64,000 nucleotides of DNA from Flavobacterium sp. TAB 87. GTDB taxonomy: Bacteria; Bacteroidota; Bacteroidia; Flavobacteriales; Flavobacteriaceae. Where the stretch lies: positions 186,001-250,000 of the forward strand of contig NZ_LLWK01000036.1 of the NCBI RefSeq assembly GCF_001529295.1. Direction: 5' to 3'. How positions within the stretch are numbered: the stretch's first letter is position 1; the number at the start of each line of letters is the position of its first letter. Made by a program: the position numbers and the translations under genes. Below the pieces are notes generated by a model that searched no databases, had not been told where the DNA came from, and saw nothing but the letters and a program-made list of their open reading frames with translations. Positions 1-10,180 of this stretch are shown here, piece after piece.

Positions 1-1498
1 TAATTCTGTAGTAACCAACTTCGTCTCGTAATGCTGAATCTCCCGTAAAATATTTACCTGGAAAAGCAGAAAAATAAGTGTCTTTATATCTTTGGTGATC
101 GCCCCAAATTGTTCTTGCAATTCCGGGCCACGGAAATTTAATACATAAACTTCCGTCTACTTGATTGGACTCAATTTCGTTTCTTTTATCATCCATTAGC
201 ACAGGTTGAATTCCTGGTAAAGGTAAGGTAGCGTAAGTTGGTTTTGTTGGAGTAACAAATGCAATTGGCGAAAGCATGATACCTCCAGTTTCTGTTTGCC
301 ACCACGTATCAACAACTGGGCATCTTTTAGCTCCCACGTGATCGTTGTACCAGTGCCATGCTTCTTCGTTTATAGGTTCACCGACAGATCCAATTACTTT
401 TAATGATTTTAAAGGAAAACCTAAAACGTAATCTAAACTTTCTTTTGCTAAAGAACGGATGGCAGTTGGTGCCGTGTAAAACTGAGTAACTTTATGTTTT
501 TCAATTGTTTCCCAGAAACGACTAAAATCTGGGTAAGAAGGTACGCCTTCAAAAATAACTGTAGTTCCACCATTTAATAATGGACCATATACAATATAAG
601 AGTGTCCTGTGATCCAACCGATATCTGCCGTACACCAAAAAATATCATTCTCTTCGTGATTGAATACGTTTTTAAAGGTATACGAAGTATAAACCATGTA
701 ACCTGCAGTGGTATGCACCATTCCTTTTGGCTTACCAGTAGATCCTGAAGTATATAAGATAAATAAAGGATCTTCAGCGTCCATAATTTCTGCAACATTA
801 CTTGCAGAAGCAGTATCTAATAACGGTTGCAACCACTGGTCGCGTCCTTCTTTCATTTTTACTTGTGTATTGGTACGTTTTACAACTAATACTTTTTCAA
901 CGCAAGTGCAAGCTTCTAATGCTTCATCGATAATCGATTTTAATTCAATCGATTTATTTCCTCTAAAACCACCATCCGATGTAATAACCATTTTACATTC
1001 GCTGTCGTTAATTCTTGCTGCTACTGCAGAAGAAGAAAATCCTGCAAAAACAACAGAATGAATCGCTCCAATTCTAGCGCAAGCCAAGACAGATACAGCC
1101 AATTCTGGAATCATCGGTAAATAAATACACACACGATCTCCTTTTTTGATTCCTTGCTCCAGTAAAACGTTAGCCATTTTACAAACTCGCTCGTATAAAT
1201 CATTATATGTAATATGCAATGCTTCTTCTGAAGGATCATTAGGTTCAAAAATGATAGCCGTTTTCTCGCCTCTTTTATTTAAATGTCTGTCAATACAGTT
1301 TTTTGTAATATTAACTTTAGCTCCCGAAAACCAACTGATTCCAGCATCAACCATGTTAAAGTCAACTACTTTATCCCAATGTTGATACCAAGTGAAATTT
1401 TCTTCGGCAATTTTTCCCCAAAACTTCCTTGGTTCACGAACTGACTTATTATAATGTTTAAAATATTGTTCTAAATTTTCAATTTTAAAATAACTCAT
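1..1498 (-). CDS. acs: Acetyl-CoA synthetase (acetate-CoA ligase), C-terminal end cut by window edge
   Basis: AMP-forming ligase that makes acetyl-CoA from acetate, ATP and CoA in the cytoplasm. The minus-strand frame is open from the ATG at 1498 to the window edge (about 499 codons of an expected 630-650), so the C-terminal AMP-binding subdomain is missing here. It begins MSYFKIENLEQYFKHY. The P-loop YTSGSTGKPKG lies near residue 250 and the adenylate motif DTWWQTETGG near residue 385, both typical of ANL-superfamily acetyl-CoA synthetases. It stands alone at the edge. A weak -7-like element (TACATTTA, one base off consensus) lies about 25 bases upstream. Confidence 0.95.
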   Translation of the reverse strand, partial: MSYFKIENLEQYFKHYNKSVREPRKFWGKIAEENFTWYQHWDKVVDFNMVDAGISWFSGAKVNITKNCIDRHLNKRGEKTAIIFEPNDPSEEALHITYNDLYERVCKMANVLLEQGIKKGDRVCIYLPMIPELAVSVLACARIGAIHSVVFAGFSSSAVAARINDSECKMVITSDGGFRGNKSIELKSIIDEALEACTCVEKVLVVKRTNTQVKMKEGRDQWLQPLLDTASASNVAEIMDAEDPLFILYTSGSTGKPKGMVHTTAGYMVYTSYTFKNVFNHEENDIFWCTADIGWITGHSYIVYGPLLNGGTTVIFEGVPSYPDFSRFWETIEKHKVTQFYTAPTAIRSLAKESLDYVLGFPLKSLKVIGSVGEPINEEAWHWYNDHVGAKRCPVVDTWWQTETGGIMLSPIAFVTPTKPTYATLPLPGIQPVLMDDKRNEIESNQVDGSLCIKFPWPGIARTIWGDHQRYKDTYFSAFPGKYFTGDSALRDEVGYYRI

Positions 1499-1660
1499 GT
1501 TTGCTCAATTTTTTTTTTATAAATGTATTAAAACTACTTCGATTCTAATAATTATTTAATTTATAAATTTTAACTAAAAATTATATTTTGTGTAATTTAA
1601 ATTACTTTTTTAAGGTAAAAATTTAATTATTAAATATTTTCCTCTTATTTATGTCAAATA

Positions 1661-1691
1661 AAAAAGGCATAATATAATTATATCATGCCTT
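1661..1691 (-). terminator. Rho-independent terminator, probably of the ilv operon
   Basis: On the minus strand an AT-rich hairpin with arms starting GGCAT and ending ATGCC is followed by six T. It is the first terminator-like structure downstream of ilvC and so probably ends the ilvDBNC transcript, though it is 270 bases from the stop codon. Confidence 0.6.
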
Positions 1692-1784
1692 CTTTCTCTT
1701 TTGTTTAACCCAAATTCTGTTTATAAATTCCATTCTTAAAACATCAGAATTAGAAGCAACTTTATCAAAATCTAGAGCTATATT
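1683..1784 (-). pseudogene. Possible C-terminal remnant of an unidentified gene
   Basis: The minus-strand frame is open for 33 codons after a TAA. Its composition is protein-like: it starts NIALDFDKVASNSDVLR and ends with a basic tail (VKQKRKKA). Its TGA sits in the stem of the terminator at 1661-1691, as is normal for a real gene end. The only ATG would give a 16-residue peptide. I do not recognise the family. It could be a decayed gene or chance. Confidence 0.25.
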
Positions 1785-1812
1785 TTACAACCTAAATAGT
1801 AATAGGAATTAC

Positions 1813-1842
1813 TTCACTTAACTCCCTTTGAAGTTAAGTGAA
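1813..1842. repeat. Perfect 11-bp inverted repeat
   Basis: TTCACTTAACT and AGTTAAGTGAA are separated by 8 bases. Neither strand has a T-run after it, so it is not a standard terminator. It lies about 120 bases downstream of ilvC. Confidence 0.5.
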
Positions 1843-1959
1843 AGCAATTTACAAGTATATCCTTAATTTTTAATAAGTGCTTACTAATTCAAAATATTAT
1901 ATAAAAGAATACATTGCAAATTCCGACACACTCTTGGTGCGGTAATTCCAAAATTTTAA

Positions 1960-3429
1960 TTAACCAATTTTTTTCATTGCAGTCATTGACTCTCTCAACC
2001 ACTCTCCTACTTCTTCAATAGGATGCTGACGAATTTGCTTGTTTACTGCAATTAAAACTGCATTATCTGCGCTATTTGATACTGAAAAAGATTTTCCAAT
2101 TACATTTGTATCAACTGTTTTCATAAAATCAACTAATAATGGTTTACAAGCATGATCAAATAAATAACAACCATATTCTGCAGTGTCAGAAATGACACGA
2201 TTCATTTCGAATAATTTTTTTCTTGCAATTGTATTTGCAATTAAAGGTAATTCATGTAATGATTCATAATATGCTGATTCCTCAATGATACCTGCTTCAG
2301 TCATTGTTTCAAAAGCCAATTCAACTCCTGCTTTAACCATTGCAACCATTAAAAGGCCGTTATCAAAATACTCTTGTTCTGAAATTGCAGCTTCTTGTGG
2401 AGCCGTTTTTTCAAAATTAGTTTCTTCTGTAGCAGCTCTCCAAGTCAATAAATTTTTATCGTCATTTGCCCAGTCGATCATCATATTTTTAGAAAATTCT
2501 CCAGATATAATATCGTCCTGGTGTTTTTGAAACAACGGACGCATAATGTCTTTCAATTCTTCAGCAATTTCGAATGCCTTAATTTTTGCAGGATTAGACA
2601 AACGGTCCATCATGTTTGTGATGCCTCCGTGTTTAAGAGCTTCAGTAATCGTTTCCCATCCGTACTGAATTAATTTTGAAGCATATGCTGCGTCAATTCC
2701 CTTTTCTATCATTTTATCAAAACATAAAATAGATCCTGTTTGTAACAAACCACAAAGAATAGTCTGCTCTCCCATTAAATCTGATTTTACTTCAGCAACG
2801 AAAGATGATCTTAAAACTCCTGCTTTATGACCTCCAGTTGCTACGGCGTATGCTTTTGCTTGATCTAAACCAATATTATTTGGATCATTTTCTGGATGAA
2901 CAGCGATTAGTGTTGGAACTCCAAATCCTCTTTTGTATTCTTCACGAACCTCAGATCCTGGACATTTTGGTGCACACATAATAACCGTAATATCTTTACG
3001 AATTTGCATTCCTTCTTCCACAATATTAAAACCGTGAGAGTAAGCTAATGTAGACCCTTTTTTCATTAAAGGCATAATTGCAGTTACTACTGCAGTATGT
3101 TGCTTATCTGGCGTTAAGTTACAAACTAAATCGGCAGTTGGTATTAACTCTTCGTAAGTTCCTACTTTAAATCCGTTTTCACTAGCATTTTTAAATGAAG
3201 CTCTTTTTTCTGCAATTGCATCAGGACGCAAAGCATATGATATGTCTAATCCAGAATCTCTCATGTTCAAACCTTGGTTTAAACCTTGAGCACCACAACC
3301 TACGATAACTACTTTTTTACCTTTTAAAGCTGTAATTCCATCAGCAAATTCTGACTGCTCCATGAATTCGCAAACTCCTAGTTGCTCTAATTGTAATCGT
3401 AACGGTAATGTGTTGAAATAATTTGCCAT
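1960..3429 (-). CDS. ilvC: Ketol-acid reductoisomerase, class II (long form)
   Basis: Converts acetolactate or acetohydroxybutyrate to the dihydroxy acid with NADPH and Mg2+, the second common step of valine and isoleucine synthesis. The protein has 489 residues, matching the long class II enzymes of about 490 rather than the 330-residue class I. The Rossmann motif [12 protein letters not shown] lies near residues 44-55, and acidic metal-binding helices follow in the duplicated C-terminal knotted domain. It is the last gene of ilvD-ilvB-ilvN-ilvC, 39 bases after ilvN. The start is an ATG. Confidence 0.97.
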   Translation of the reverse strand: MANYFNTLPLRLQLEQLGVCEFMEQSEFADGITALKGKKVVIVGCGAQGLNQGLNMRDSGLDISYALRPDAIAEKRASFKNASENGFKVGTYEELIPTADLVCNLTPDKQHTAVVTAIMPLMKKGSTLAYSHGFNIVEEGMQIRKDITVIMCAPKCPGSEVREEYKRGFGVPTLIAVHPENDPNNIGLDQAKAYAVATGGHKAGVLRSSFVAEVKSDLMGEQTILCGLLQTGSILCFDKMIEKGIDAAYASKLIQYGWETITEALKHGGITNMMDRLSNPAKIKAFEIAEELKDIMRPLFQKHQDDIISGEFSKNMMIDWANDDKNLLTWRAATEETNFEKTAPQEAAISEQEYFDNGLLMVAMVKAGVELAFETMTEAGIIEESAYYESLHELPLIANTIARKKLFEMNRVISDTAEYGCYLFDHACKPLLVDFMKTVDTNVIGKSFSVSNSADNAVLIAVNKQIRQHPIEEVGEWLRESMTAMKKIG

Positions 3430-3468
3430 TTTCTACTCTTAATTATTAGTCTTAAATTTATTTTGTTT

Positions 3469-3996
3469 TTAATTTTGTTTGAATTCTTGCAACAGTTGCG
3501 AAATTTCCATTTTTTCTTTTGATACAGAAATTCGACCCGAACGAACAAATTGCATGATACCATGCGGTTTTAATTGTGCATGTAACTCATTTATATCCGC
3601 ACGCTTTCCAGCTTTTGAAATTACAAAAAAATCATGCTCTGTAGTCATAACTACCGAATTACTGTTAGCTATAATATCCTTAATATCCTGATTTTCTGCC
3701 AACCTAGAATTTATTTTGAACAATGCATTTTCTAAGAAAATAGTTTCGTCATCAACGTGGTAAAATGCTTTTATCACTTCGATTTGTTTTTCGATTTGAC
3801 CTACAATATTTCGAACCCATTTTTCTGTAGTATCCACTACAATAATAAAGCGCGAAACATTTTCAATTTCCGATTCTGAAACGTTTAAGCTCAATATGTT
3901 GATGTGTCTTTTTAAGAATATTCCAGATATTCTATTTAATAAACCCACATTATTTTCTGAATACACCGAGATGGTGAATGTTTTATTATCTTCCAT
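3469..3996 (-). CDS. ilvN: Acetolactate synthase small (regulatory) subunit
   Basis: Regulatory partner of IlvB; in this family it binds valine and gives feedback inhibition. It has 175 residues with an N-terminal ACT domain (FTISVYSENNVGLLNRISGIF, about residues 7-80) and a C-terminal ACT-like half, the usual size for IlvN/IlvH. It begins 5 bases after the ilvB stop, which indicates translational linkage between the two subunits. Confidence 0.95.
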   Translation of the reverse strand: MEDNKTFTISVYSENNVGLLNRISGIFLKRHINILSLNVSESEIENVSRFIIVVDTTEKWVRNIVGQIEKQIEVIKAFYHVDDETIFLENALFKINSRLAENQDIKDIIANSNSVVMTTEHDFFVISKAGKRADINELHAQLKPHGIMQFVRSGRISVSKEKMEISQLLQEFKQN

Positions 3997-4001
3997 AACT
4001 A

Positions 4002-5699
4002 TTATCTTAATCTGATGTCAGAAACTGAGGCTCCTGTTGGAATCATTGGAAATACATTATTTTCTTTTTCTACCATTATTTCTAAAAAGTACGAATCTTT
4101 CGAAGCGAGCATTTCGGCAACTGCAGCATCTAGTTCTTCTCGTTTTGTAACTTTCTTTGCTTTAATGTAATATCCTTCGGCTATAGCCACAAAATTTGGA
4201 TTTACCATTTCAGTTGAAGCATAGCGGTAATCAAAGAATAATTCTTGCCATTGACGCACCATTCCTAAAAACTCATTGTTTAAAACAACTATTTTAACAG
4301 GTACTTTAGATTGAAAAATAGTTCCTAATTCTTGAATATTCATTTGAAATCCACCATCGCCAATAATAGCAACAACTTCTCTCTCTGGCATTCCCATCTT
4401 CGCTCCAATTGCAGCTGGAAGTGCAAATCCCATTGTTCCTAAACCTCCCGAAGTAATGTTACTTTTAGTTGAATTAAATTTTGCATAACGACAAGCAAAC
4501 ATTTGATGTTGACCTACATCGGAAACGATAATGGCATCACCTTTTGAATGTTTGTTAATCATTTCAACAGCTTCACCCATTGAAATTCCTTTTCCATTAG
4601 TTGGCTTTAATTCCTCATCGATGACAGCCTCAAATTCAATTTTAGCTTTCTCTTTAAATTCATTGTGCCAATCTTCGTGTTTGTTATCATTCAATAAAGG
4701 AAGCAAAGCAGTCAATGCCTCTTTTAAATCAGCTAAAACAGCTACTTCTGTTTTTACGTTTTTATCAACTTCTGCAGGATCAATTTCAAAATGAATTACT
4801 TTTGCTTGTTTAGCATAAGTTTTCAAATCTCCTGTCACACGATCATCAAAACGCATTCCTAAAGCAATAAGAACATCGCATTCATTAGTCAATACATTTG
4901 GTCCATAATTACCATGCATTCCTAACATTCCAACATTCAAAGGATGTTCGGTTGGTAAGGCAGATAATCCTAAAATAGTCCATCCCGCTGGAATTCCGGT
5001 TTTTTCAATTAACTTTTTCAACTCTTCTTCTGCTCTGCTCAATATAACACCTTGTCCGAAAACAATAAAAGGTTTTTTTGCTGAATTGATTATATCTGCT
5101 GCTTTCTGTACTGATTCAATTTTAAGTTTAGGTACAGGATTGTAACTTCTTATACTAGTGCATTTTTCATACTTAAAATCAAGTAAATCGAACTGCGCAT
5201 TTTTTGTAATATCAATCAAGACTGGACCTGGTCTACCCGAACGTGCAATGTAAAAAGCTTTTGCAATAATTTCTGGTATTTCACTAGCTTCTGTAACTTG
5301 GTAATTCCATTTAGTAACTGGAGTAGAAATTCCAATAATATCGGTTTCTTGAAATGCATCTGATCCTAGTAAGTGTTTACCCACTTGCCCTGTTATGCAT
5401 ACTAAAGGAGTCGAGTCAATTTGTGCATCTGCAATTCCCGTCACTAAATTTGTAGCTCCAGGTCCCGACGTTGCAATTGCTACACCCACTTTTCCTGTAG
5501 CTCTTGCATATCCTTGAGCGGCGTGCGTAGCGCCTTGTTCGTGACGCACTAAAACGTGATGCAGTTGATCTCTAAATTTATATAATTCATCGTAAACTGG
5601 CATAATAGCTCCACCTGGGTAGCCGTATATCAAATCTACACCTTCTGCTAATAAACATTTAATAACGGCTTCTGCGCCAGATATTCTTGTTGTTTCCAT
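4002..5699 (-). CDS. ilvB: Acetolactate synthase large (catalytic) subunit
   Basis: Thiamine-diphosphate enzyme that condenses two pyruvates, or pyruvate and 2-oxobutyrate, as the first common step of valine and isoleucine synthesis. It has 565 residues in the usual Pyr / FAD-binding / PP order. The catalytic Glu is E54 in RHEQGATHAAQGYARATG. The ThDP motif GDGGFQMNIQELGTI with the following NNEFLGMVRQWQ is near residues 443-480. It sits between ilvD and ilvN in one transcription unit. Confidence 0.97.
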   Translation of the reverse strand: METTRISGAEAVIKCLLAEGVDLIYGYPGGAIMPVYDELYKFRDQLHHVLVRHEQGATHAAQGYARATGKVGVAIATSGPGATNLVTGIADAQIDSTPLVCITGQVGKHLLGSDAFQETDIIGISTPVTKWNYQVTEASEIPEIIAKAFYIARSGRPGPVLIDITKNAQFDLLDFKYEKCTSIRSYNPVPKLKIESVQKAADIINSAKKPFIVFGQGVILSRAEEELKKLIEKTGIPAGWTILGLSALPTEHPLNVGMLGMHGNYGPNVLTNECDVLIALGMRFDDRVTGDLKTYAKQAKVIHFEIDPAEVDKNVKTEVAVLADLKEALTALLPLLNDNKHEDWHNEFKEKAKIEFEAVIDEELKPTNGKGISMGEAVEMINKHSKGDAIIVSDVGQHQMFACRYAKFNSTKSNITSGGLGTMGFALPAAIGAKMGMPEREVVAIIGDGGFQMNIQELGTIFQSKVPVKIVVLNNEFLGMVRQWQELFFDYRYASTEMVNPNFVAIAEGYYIKAKKVTKREELDAAVAEMLASKDSYFLEIMVEKENNVFPMIPTGASVSDIRLR

Positions 5700-5769
5700 C
5701 CTTTTGAATATTATTAAAAAACTGAAAAAAAATATTTTAAAATTCTTTTACTTTTCAGTTATCTGTACA

Positions 5770-7443
5770 TTATTTATCAGTTACACATCCCTCAGAAGCG
5801 CTAGAGACCGAACGCATGTACTTGAGTAAAACACCTTGTTTGATAGGTGATTCTGGTTGTTTCCAATTAGCTCTACGGTTCGCAAATTCTTCGTCAGAAA
5901 TATTCATATTAATTGTGTTTTTGACAGCATCAATTGTGATCAAATCTCCATTCTCAATCAATGCAATTCCGCCACCTTCATACGCTTCTGGTGTAACATG
6001 CCCTACTACAAAACCATGAGAACCTCCAGAGAAACGCCCGTCTGTAATTAGTGCAACAGTACTGCCTAAACCAGCACCCATAATCGCAGAGGTTGGCTTT
6101 AACATTTCAGACATTCCTGGACCACCTTTTGGACCACAATATCGAATAATGACGACATTTCCTGGTTTAACTTCACCAGCTTGTATTCCTCGAATTACAT
6201 CTTTCTCATTTTCATAAACAACTGCCGTACCTTCAAAAAACTCACCTTCTTTACCGCTAATTTTAGCTACACAACCTTCTGAAGCTATATTACCGTATAA
6301 AATTTGAATATTCCCAGTAGCTTTTAATGCTTTCTGAATTTCAAAGATTACTTCTTGACCATCATGTAAAGCAGGAATTGACTCTAAATTCTCAGCGATA
6401 GTCTTACCTGTCACAGTCATACATTCCCCGTGCAAGAAACCTTCTTTCAATAAATATTTCATTACTGCAGGAACACCACCTACATTATGTAAATCTTCCA
6501 TTAAATATTTACCACTAGGCTTTAAGTCTGCTAGTAATGGCGTTTTATCACTAATGTCCTGAAAATCTTTCAACGTCAATTCGATACCAACAGAATGAGC
6601 CATTGCAATCAAATGCATCACTGCATTAGTTGAACCTCCTAAAACAGCTACCATTGTGATTGCATTTTCAAATGCTTTACGAGTCATGATGTCTCTCGGT
6701 TTGATATCTTTTTCTAATAATATTTTAATAGCTTTACCGGCATCAATACATTCTTGTTTTTTTTCTGGACTTAAAGCTGGATTTGAAGAACTGTAAGGCA
6801 AACTCATTCCTAATGCTTCAATTGCTGAAGACATTGTATTTGCCGTATACATTCCGCCACATGCACCTGCACCCGGACAAGCATTTTGAATCACACCTTT
6901 AAAATCTTCTGGAGAAATAGAATTACTGAATTTTTTTCCTAAAGCTTCAAAAGCAGAAACAATATTTAAGTCCTCTCCTTTCCATTTTCCTGGATGGATC
7001 GATCCTCCATAAACCATAATAGAGGGACGATTTACTCTTCCCATAGCTATTAACGCCCCAGGCATGTTTTTATCACAACCAGGAACAGCAATTAAACCAT
7101 CGTACCACTGTGCTCCCATTACCGTCTCAATTGAGTCTGCAATGACATCACGAGAAACCAAAGAAAAACGCATTCCATCATTTCCATTTGAAATACCGTC
7201 ACTTACTCCGATCGTGTTAAAAATTAGTCCTACTAAATCTTCTTTCCAAACACCTGTCTTTATATCTTTTGCTAAATCGTTTAAGTGCATGTTACACGGA
7301 TTTCCGTCGTAACCCATACTGACAATTCCTACCTGCGCTTTTTTAAGATCTTCCTCCGTTAATCCAATGCCATAGAACATGGCTTGAGAAGCGGGTTGCG
7401 TCTCGTCTTGCGTTATGGTTTTGCTGTACTTATTTAATTCCAT
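5770..7443 (-). CDS. ilvD: Dihydroxy-acid dehydratase
   Basis: Fe-S dehydratase that turns 2,3-dihydroxy acids into 2-oxo acids, the third step of valine and isoleucine synthesis. It has 557 residues from the ATG at 7443 (MELNKYSKT). The frame stays open to 7494, but that part is the attenuator terminator and cannot be the natural N-terminus. Cluster cysteines are visible at Cys50 (NPCNMH), Cys123 (PGCDKNMPG) and Cys195 ([10 protein letters not shown]). It is the first gene of the ilv unit, directly behind the attenuator. Confidence 0.97.
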   Translation of the reverse strand: MELNKYSKTITQDETQPASQAMFYGIGLTEEDLKKAQVGIVSMGYDGNPCNMHLNDLAKDIKTGVWKEDLVGLIFNTIGVSDGISNGNDGMRFSLVSRDVIADSIETVMGAQWYDGLIAVPGCDKNMPGALIAMGRVNRPSIMVYGGSIHPGKWKGEDLNIVSAFEALGKKFSNSISPEDFKGVIQNACPGAGACGGMYTANTMSSAIEALGMSLPYSSSNPALSPEKKQECIDAGKAIKILLEKDIKPRDIMTRKAFENAITMVAVLGGSTNAVMHLIAMAHSVGIELTLKDFQDISDKTPLLADLKPSGKYLMEDLHNVGGVPAVMKYLLKEGFLHGECMTVTGKTIAENLESIPALHDGQEVIFEIQKALKATGNIQILYGNIASEGCVAKISGKEGEFFEGTAVVYENEKDVIRGIQAGEVKPGNVVIIRYCGPKGGPGMSEMLKPTSAIMGAGLGSTVALITDGRFSGGSHGFVVGHVTPEAYEGGGIALIENGDLITIDAVKNTINMNISDEEFANRRANWKQPESPIKQGVLLKYMRSVSSASEGCVTDK

Positions 7444-7475
7444 TATAGTTTGTTTGTGTAATTTTAATTTTTTTA

Positions 7476-7509
7476 TATAAAAAAAACCTTCCAATTTACT
7501 GGAAGGTTT
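7476..7509 (-). terminator. Attenuator terminator of the ilvDBNC operon
   Basis: On the minus strand a perfect 10-bp stem (AAACCTTCCA, 6-base loop, TGGAAGGTTT) is followed by eight T. It lies between the leader peptide stop and the ilvD start and must be passed to express the operon, as expected for transcription attenuation. Confidence 0.85.
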
Positions 7510-7539
7510 ATAATATTATTTTTCAATTATATTTATACG

Positions 7540-7567
7540 CTTCCCTAATCCGTTGTGATTATCACAA
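7540..7567 (-). promoter_or_regulatory. Predicted antiterminator arm and pause palindrome of the ilv attenuator
   Basis: Directly after the leader peptide TAG the minus strand reads GGAAG (7544-7540). This can pair with CTTCC in the 5' arm of the terminator, and a second block TATAA/TTATA extends the pairing. A perfect palindrome TTGTGATTATCACAA (7553-7567) overlaps the last Val/Ile codons. A ribosome at the stop codon would cover GGAAG and favour termination. One stalled at the Ile codons would leave it free. The pairing was read by eye and not folded. Confidence 0.55.
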
Positions 7568-7607
7568 TGACATTAATAATAGAAGAAATAATAATTGAAT
7601 TTTTCAT
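7545..7607 (-). CDS. Ile/Val-rich leader peptide of the ilv attenuator
   Basis: The short ORF encodes MKNSIIISSIINVIVIITTD: 8 of 20 residues are Ile and 2 are Val, in runs, with no Leu. It ends 36 bases before the terminator hairpin and starts 19 bases after a consensus -7 box. This is the architecture of the ilv leader peptides of enterobacteria, where ribosome stalling at uncharged Ile/Val codons blocks termination. The match of codon content to the operon's products is the main evidence. Confidence 0.85.
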   Translation of the reverse strand: MKNSIIISSIINVIVIITTD

Positions 7608-7625
7608 TTTTACTTTTTGATAGGA

Positions 7626-7633
7626 CAAATGTA
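7626..7633 (-). promoter_or_regulatory. Promoter -7 box of the ilv leader/operon
   Basis: TACATTTG on the minus strand is a perfect match to the Bacteroidota TAnnTTTG element, 18 bases before the leader peptide ATG. A T-rich stretch rather than a clear TTTG occupies the -33 position. It gives the ilv unit its own start separate from leuAB. Confidence 0.6.
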
Positions 7634-7716
7634 TAAAAAGCATTAGACCTAAAAAAATAAAAAATCAACATTTCACATTCTTCTTGTTATTATTTTTAAA
7701 TATTTAACATAATCAA

Positions 7717-8835
7717 CTAGACTATTGTTGATTGACCGATATGAACGTTATCATTATTGAAATAAAGCAAATCATCTTTGCTTAAAATATAATTTGCTAC
7801 AAAATCTCCTACATCATTTGTTCCAAAGTTAGAGTCAGGCTTTAAATCTTTAGTAACTACCTGATATTCTATAGCTTTTTCAACCGCTTCATATACTTTG
7901 CCTGCTTCGTCTTGTAAACCAAAATGTTCTAAAAGCATCGCTGCAGATAAAATCGAGGCAATTGGATTCGCAATGTTTTTTCCTTTTCCTTTAGAATACG
8001 ATCCGTGAACCGGTTCAAACAATGCATTTTTTTCGCCTAAAGATGCCGATGCTAGCAATCCAATTGAACCTGTAATTACACTTGCTTCATCCGACAAAAT
8101 ATCTCCAAACAAATTTTCTGTCAAAATAACATCGAACTGTTTTGGATTTACTATAATTTGCATTGCAGCATTATCGATAAAGAGAAAGTTTAAGTCTACA
8201 GAAGGATACTGTGCAGCAATCTCCTTTACTACTCTTCGCCAAAGTCTAGACGTTTCTAAAACATTTGCCTTATCAACCAATGTTACTTTATTGCGTCTTT
8301 TCTGAGCCGCCTGAAAGGCCAAATGTGTTATTCTCGTAATTTCTTCTTTTGAATATTCGCATAAATCAGACGCATAAGTTCCCGCCTCGTTTATTTTTTT
8401 TTCTCCAAAATAAGCACCACCCGTTAATTCTCTAAAAATTACAAAATCAACTCCTTCTATAATAACTCTTTTTAAAGGAGATGCATTTAGCAATGGTCGA
8501 TAGGGTTTGATCGGACGAATATTTGTGAACAACCCTAGTGATTTCCGTAGTTTTAACAATCCTTGTTCTGGACGTACTTTTGCTAACGGATTGTTATCAA
8601 ATTTAGGATCGCCAATTGCACCAAGCAAAACAGCATCGGTATTTAAACATAAATTTAGAGTCTGCTCTGGCAATGGGCTTCCTGTTCGCTCGATTGCGAC
8701 AGCTCCCATGAGCGCATCTTCAAAAATAAAAGTATGCTCAAAAACGTCTGCAATTGCATGCAAAGCTTTTTTAGCCTGCAAAACAACTTCTGGTCCCACT
8801 CCATCTCCTGCTAAAACTGCAATTTTTAATTCCAT
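7717..8835 (-). CDS. leuB: 3-isopropylmalate dehydrogenase
   Basis: NAD-dependent oxidative decarboxylase of leucine synthesis. It has 372 residues, normal for LeuB. Visible features are the N-terminal AGDGVGPEV, the substrate loop ELTGGAYFGEKK near residue 135, the metal-site segment ENLFGDILSDEAS near residue 240, and the NAD-binding EPVHGSYSKGKGKNIANP. It follows leuA by 23 bases. No terminator is evident between leuB and the ilv promoter, so read-through into the attenuator is possible. Confidence 0.95.
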   Translation of the reverse strand: MELKIAVLAGDGVGPEVVLQAKKALHAIADVFEHTFIFEDALMGAVAIERTGSPLPEQTLNLCLNTDAVLLGAIGDPKFDNNPLAKVRPEQGLLKLRKSLGLFTNIRPIKPYRPLLNASPLKRVIIEGVDFVIFRELTGGAYFGEKKINEAGTYASDLCEYSKEEITRITHLAFQAAQKRRNKVTLVDKANVLETSRLWRRVVKEIAAQYPSVDLNFLFIDNAAMQIIVNPKQFDVILTENLFGDILSDEASVITGSIGLLASASLGEKNALFEPVHGSYSKGKGKNIANPIASILSAAMLLEHFGLQDEAGKVYEAVEKAIEYQVVTKDLKPDSNFGTNDVGDFVANYILSKDDLLYFNNDNVHIGQSTIV

Positions 8836-8858
8836 TTTGTGCTACTTTTTTAGTTCTT

Positions 8859-10096
<1,238 letters not shown>

Positions 10097-10180
10097 TTAA
10101 TCCAAAATATACTGTTGATACGACTAGTTATAATCATATAACTAAATGAAAATCAGTTATTTACATTATTATATTTTACA

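Larger units (their letters stand above)
1499..1959. other. Intergenic region between acs and ilvC with a hairpin, a terminator and a short coding-like fragment
   Basis: No complete gene is visible. The stretch holds a perfect 11-bp inverted repeat at 1813-1842 (TTCACTTAACT, 8-base loop, AGTTAAGTGAA), a minus-strand terminator at 1661-1691, and a 33-codon open fragment on the minus strand (1683-1784) whose stop lies inside the terminator stem. The 270 bases between the ilvC stop and the terminator are long for a simple 3' UTR. Confidence 0.6.

Noticed and set aside
708..1385. Plus-strand ORFs opposite acs
   Set aside because: Antisense shadows of a clear acetyl-CoA synthetase frame.
7444..7494. 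N-terminal extension of ilvD
   Set aside because: The extra 17 codons are encoded by the attenuator terminator and are not part of the dehydratase family.
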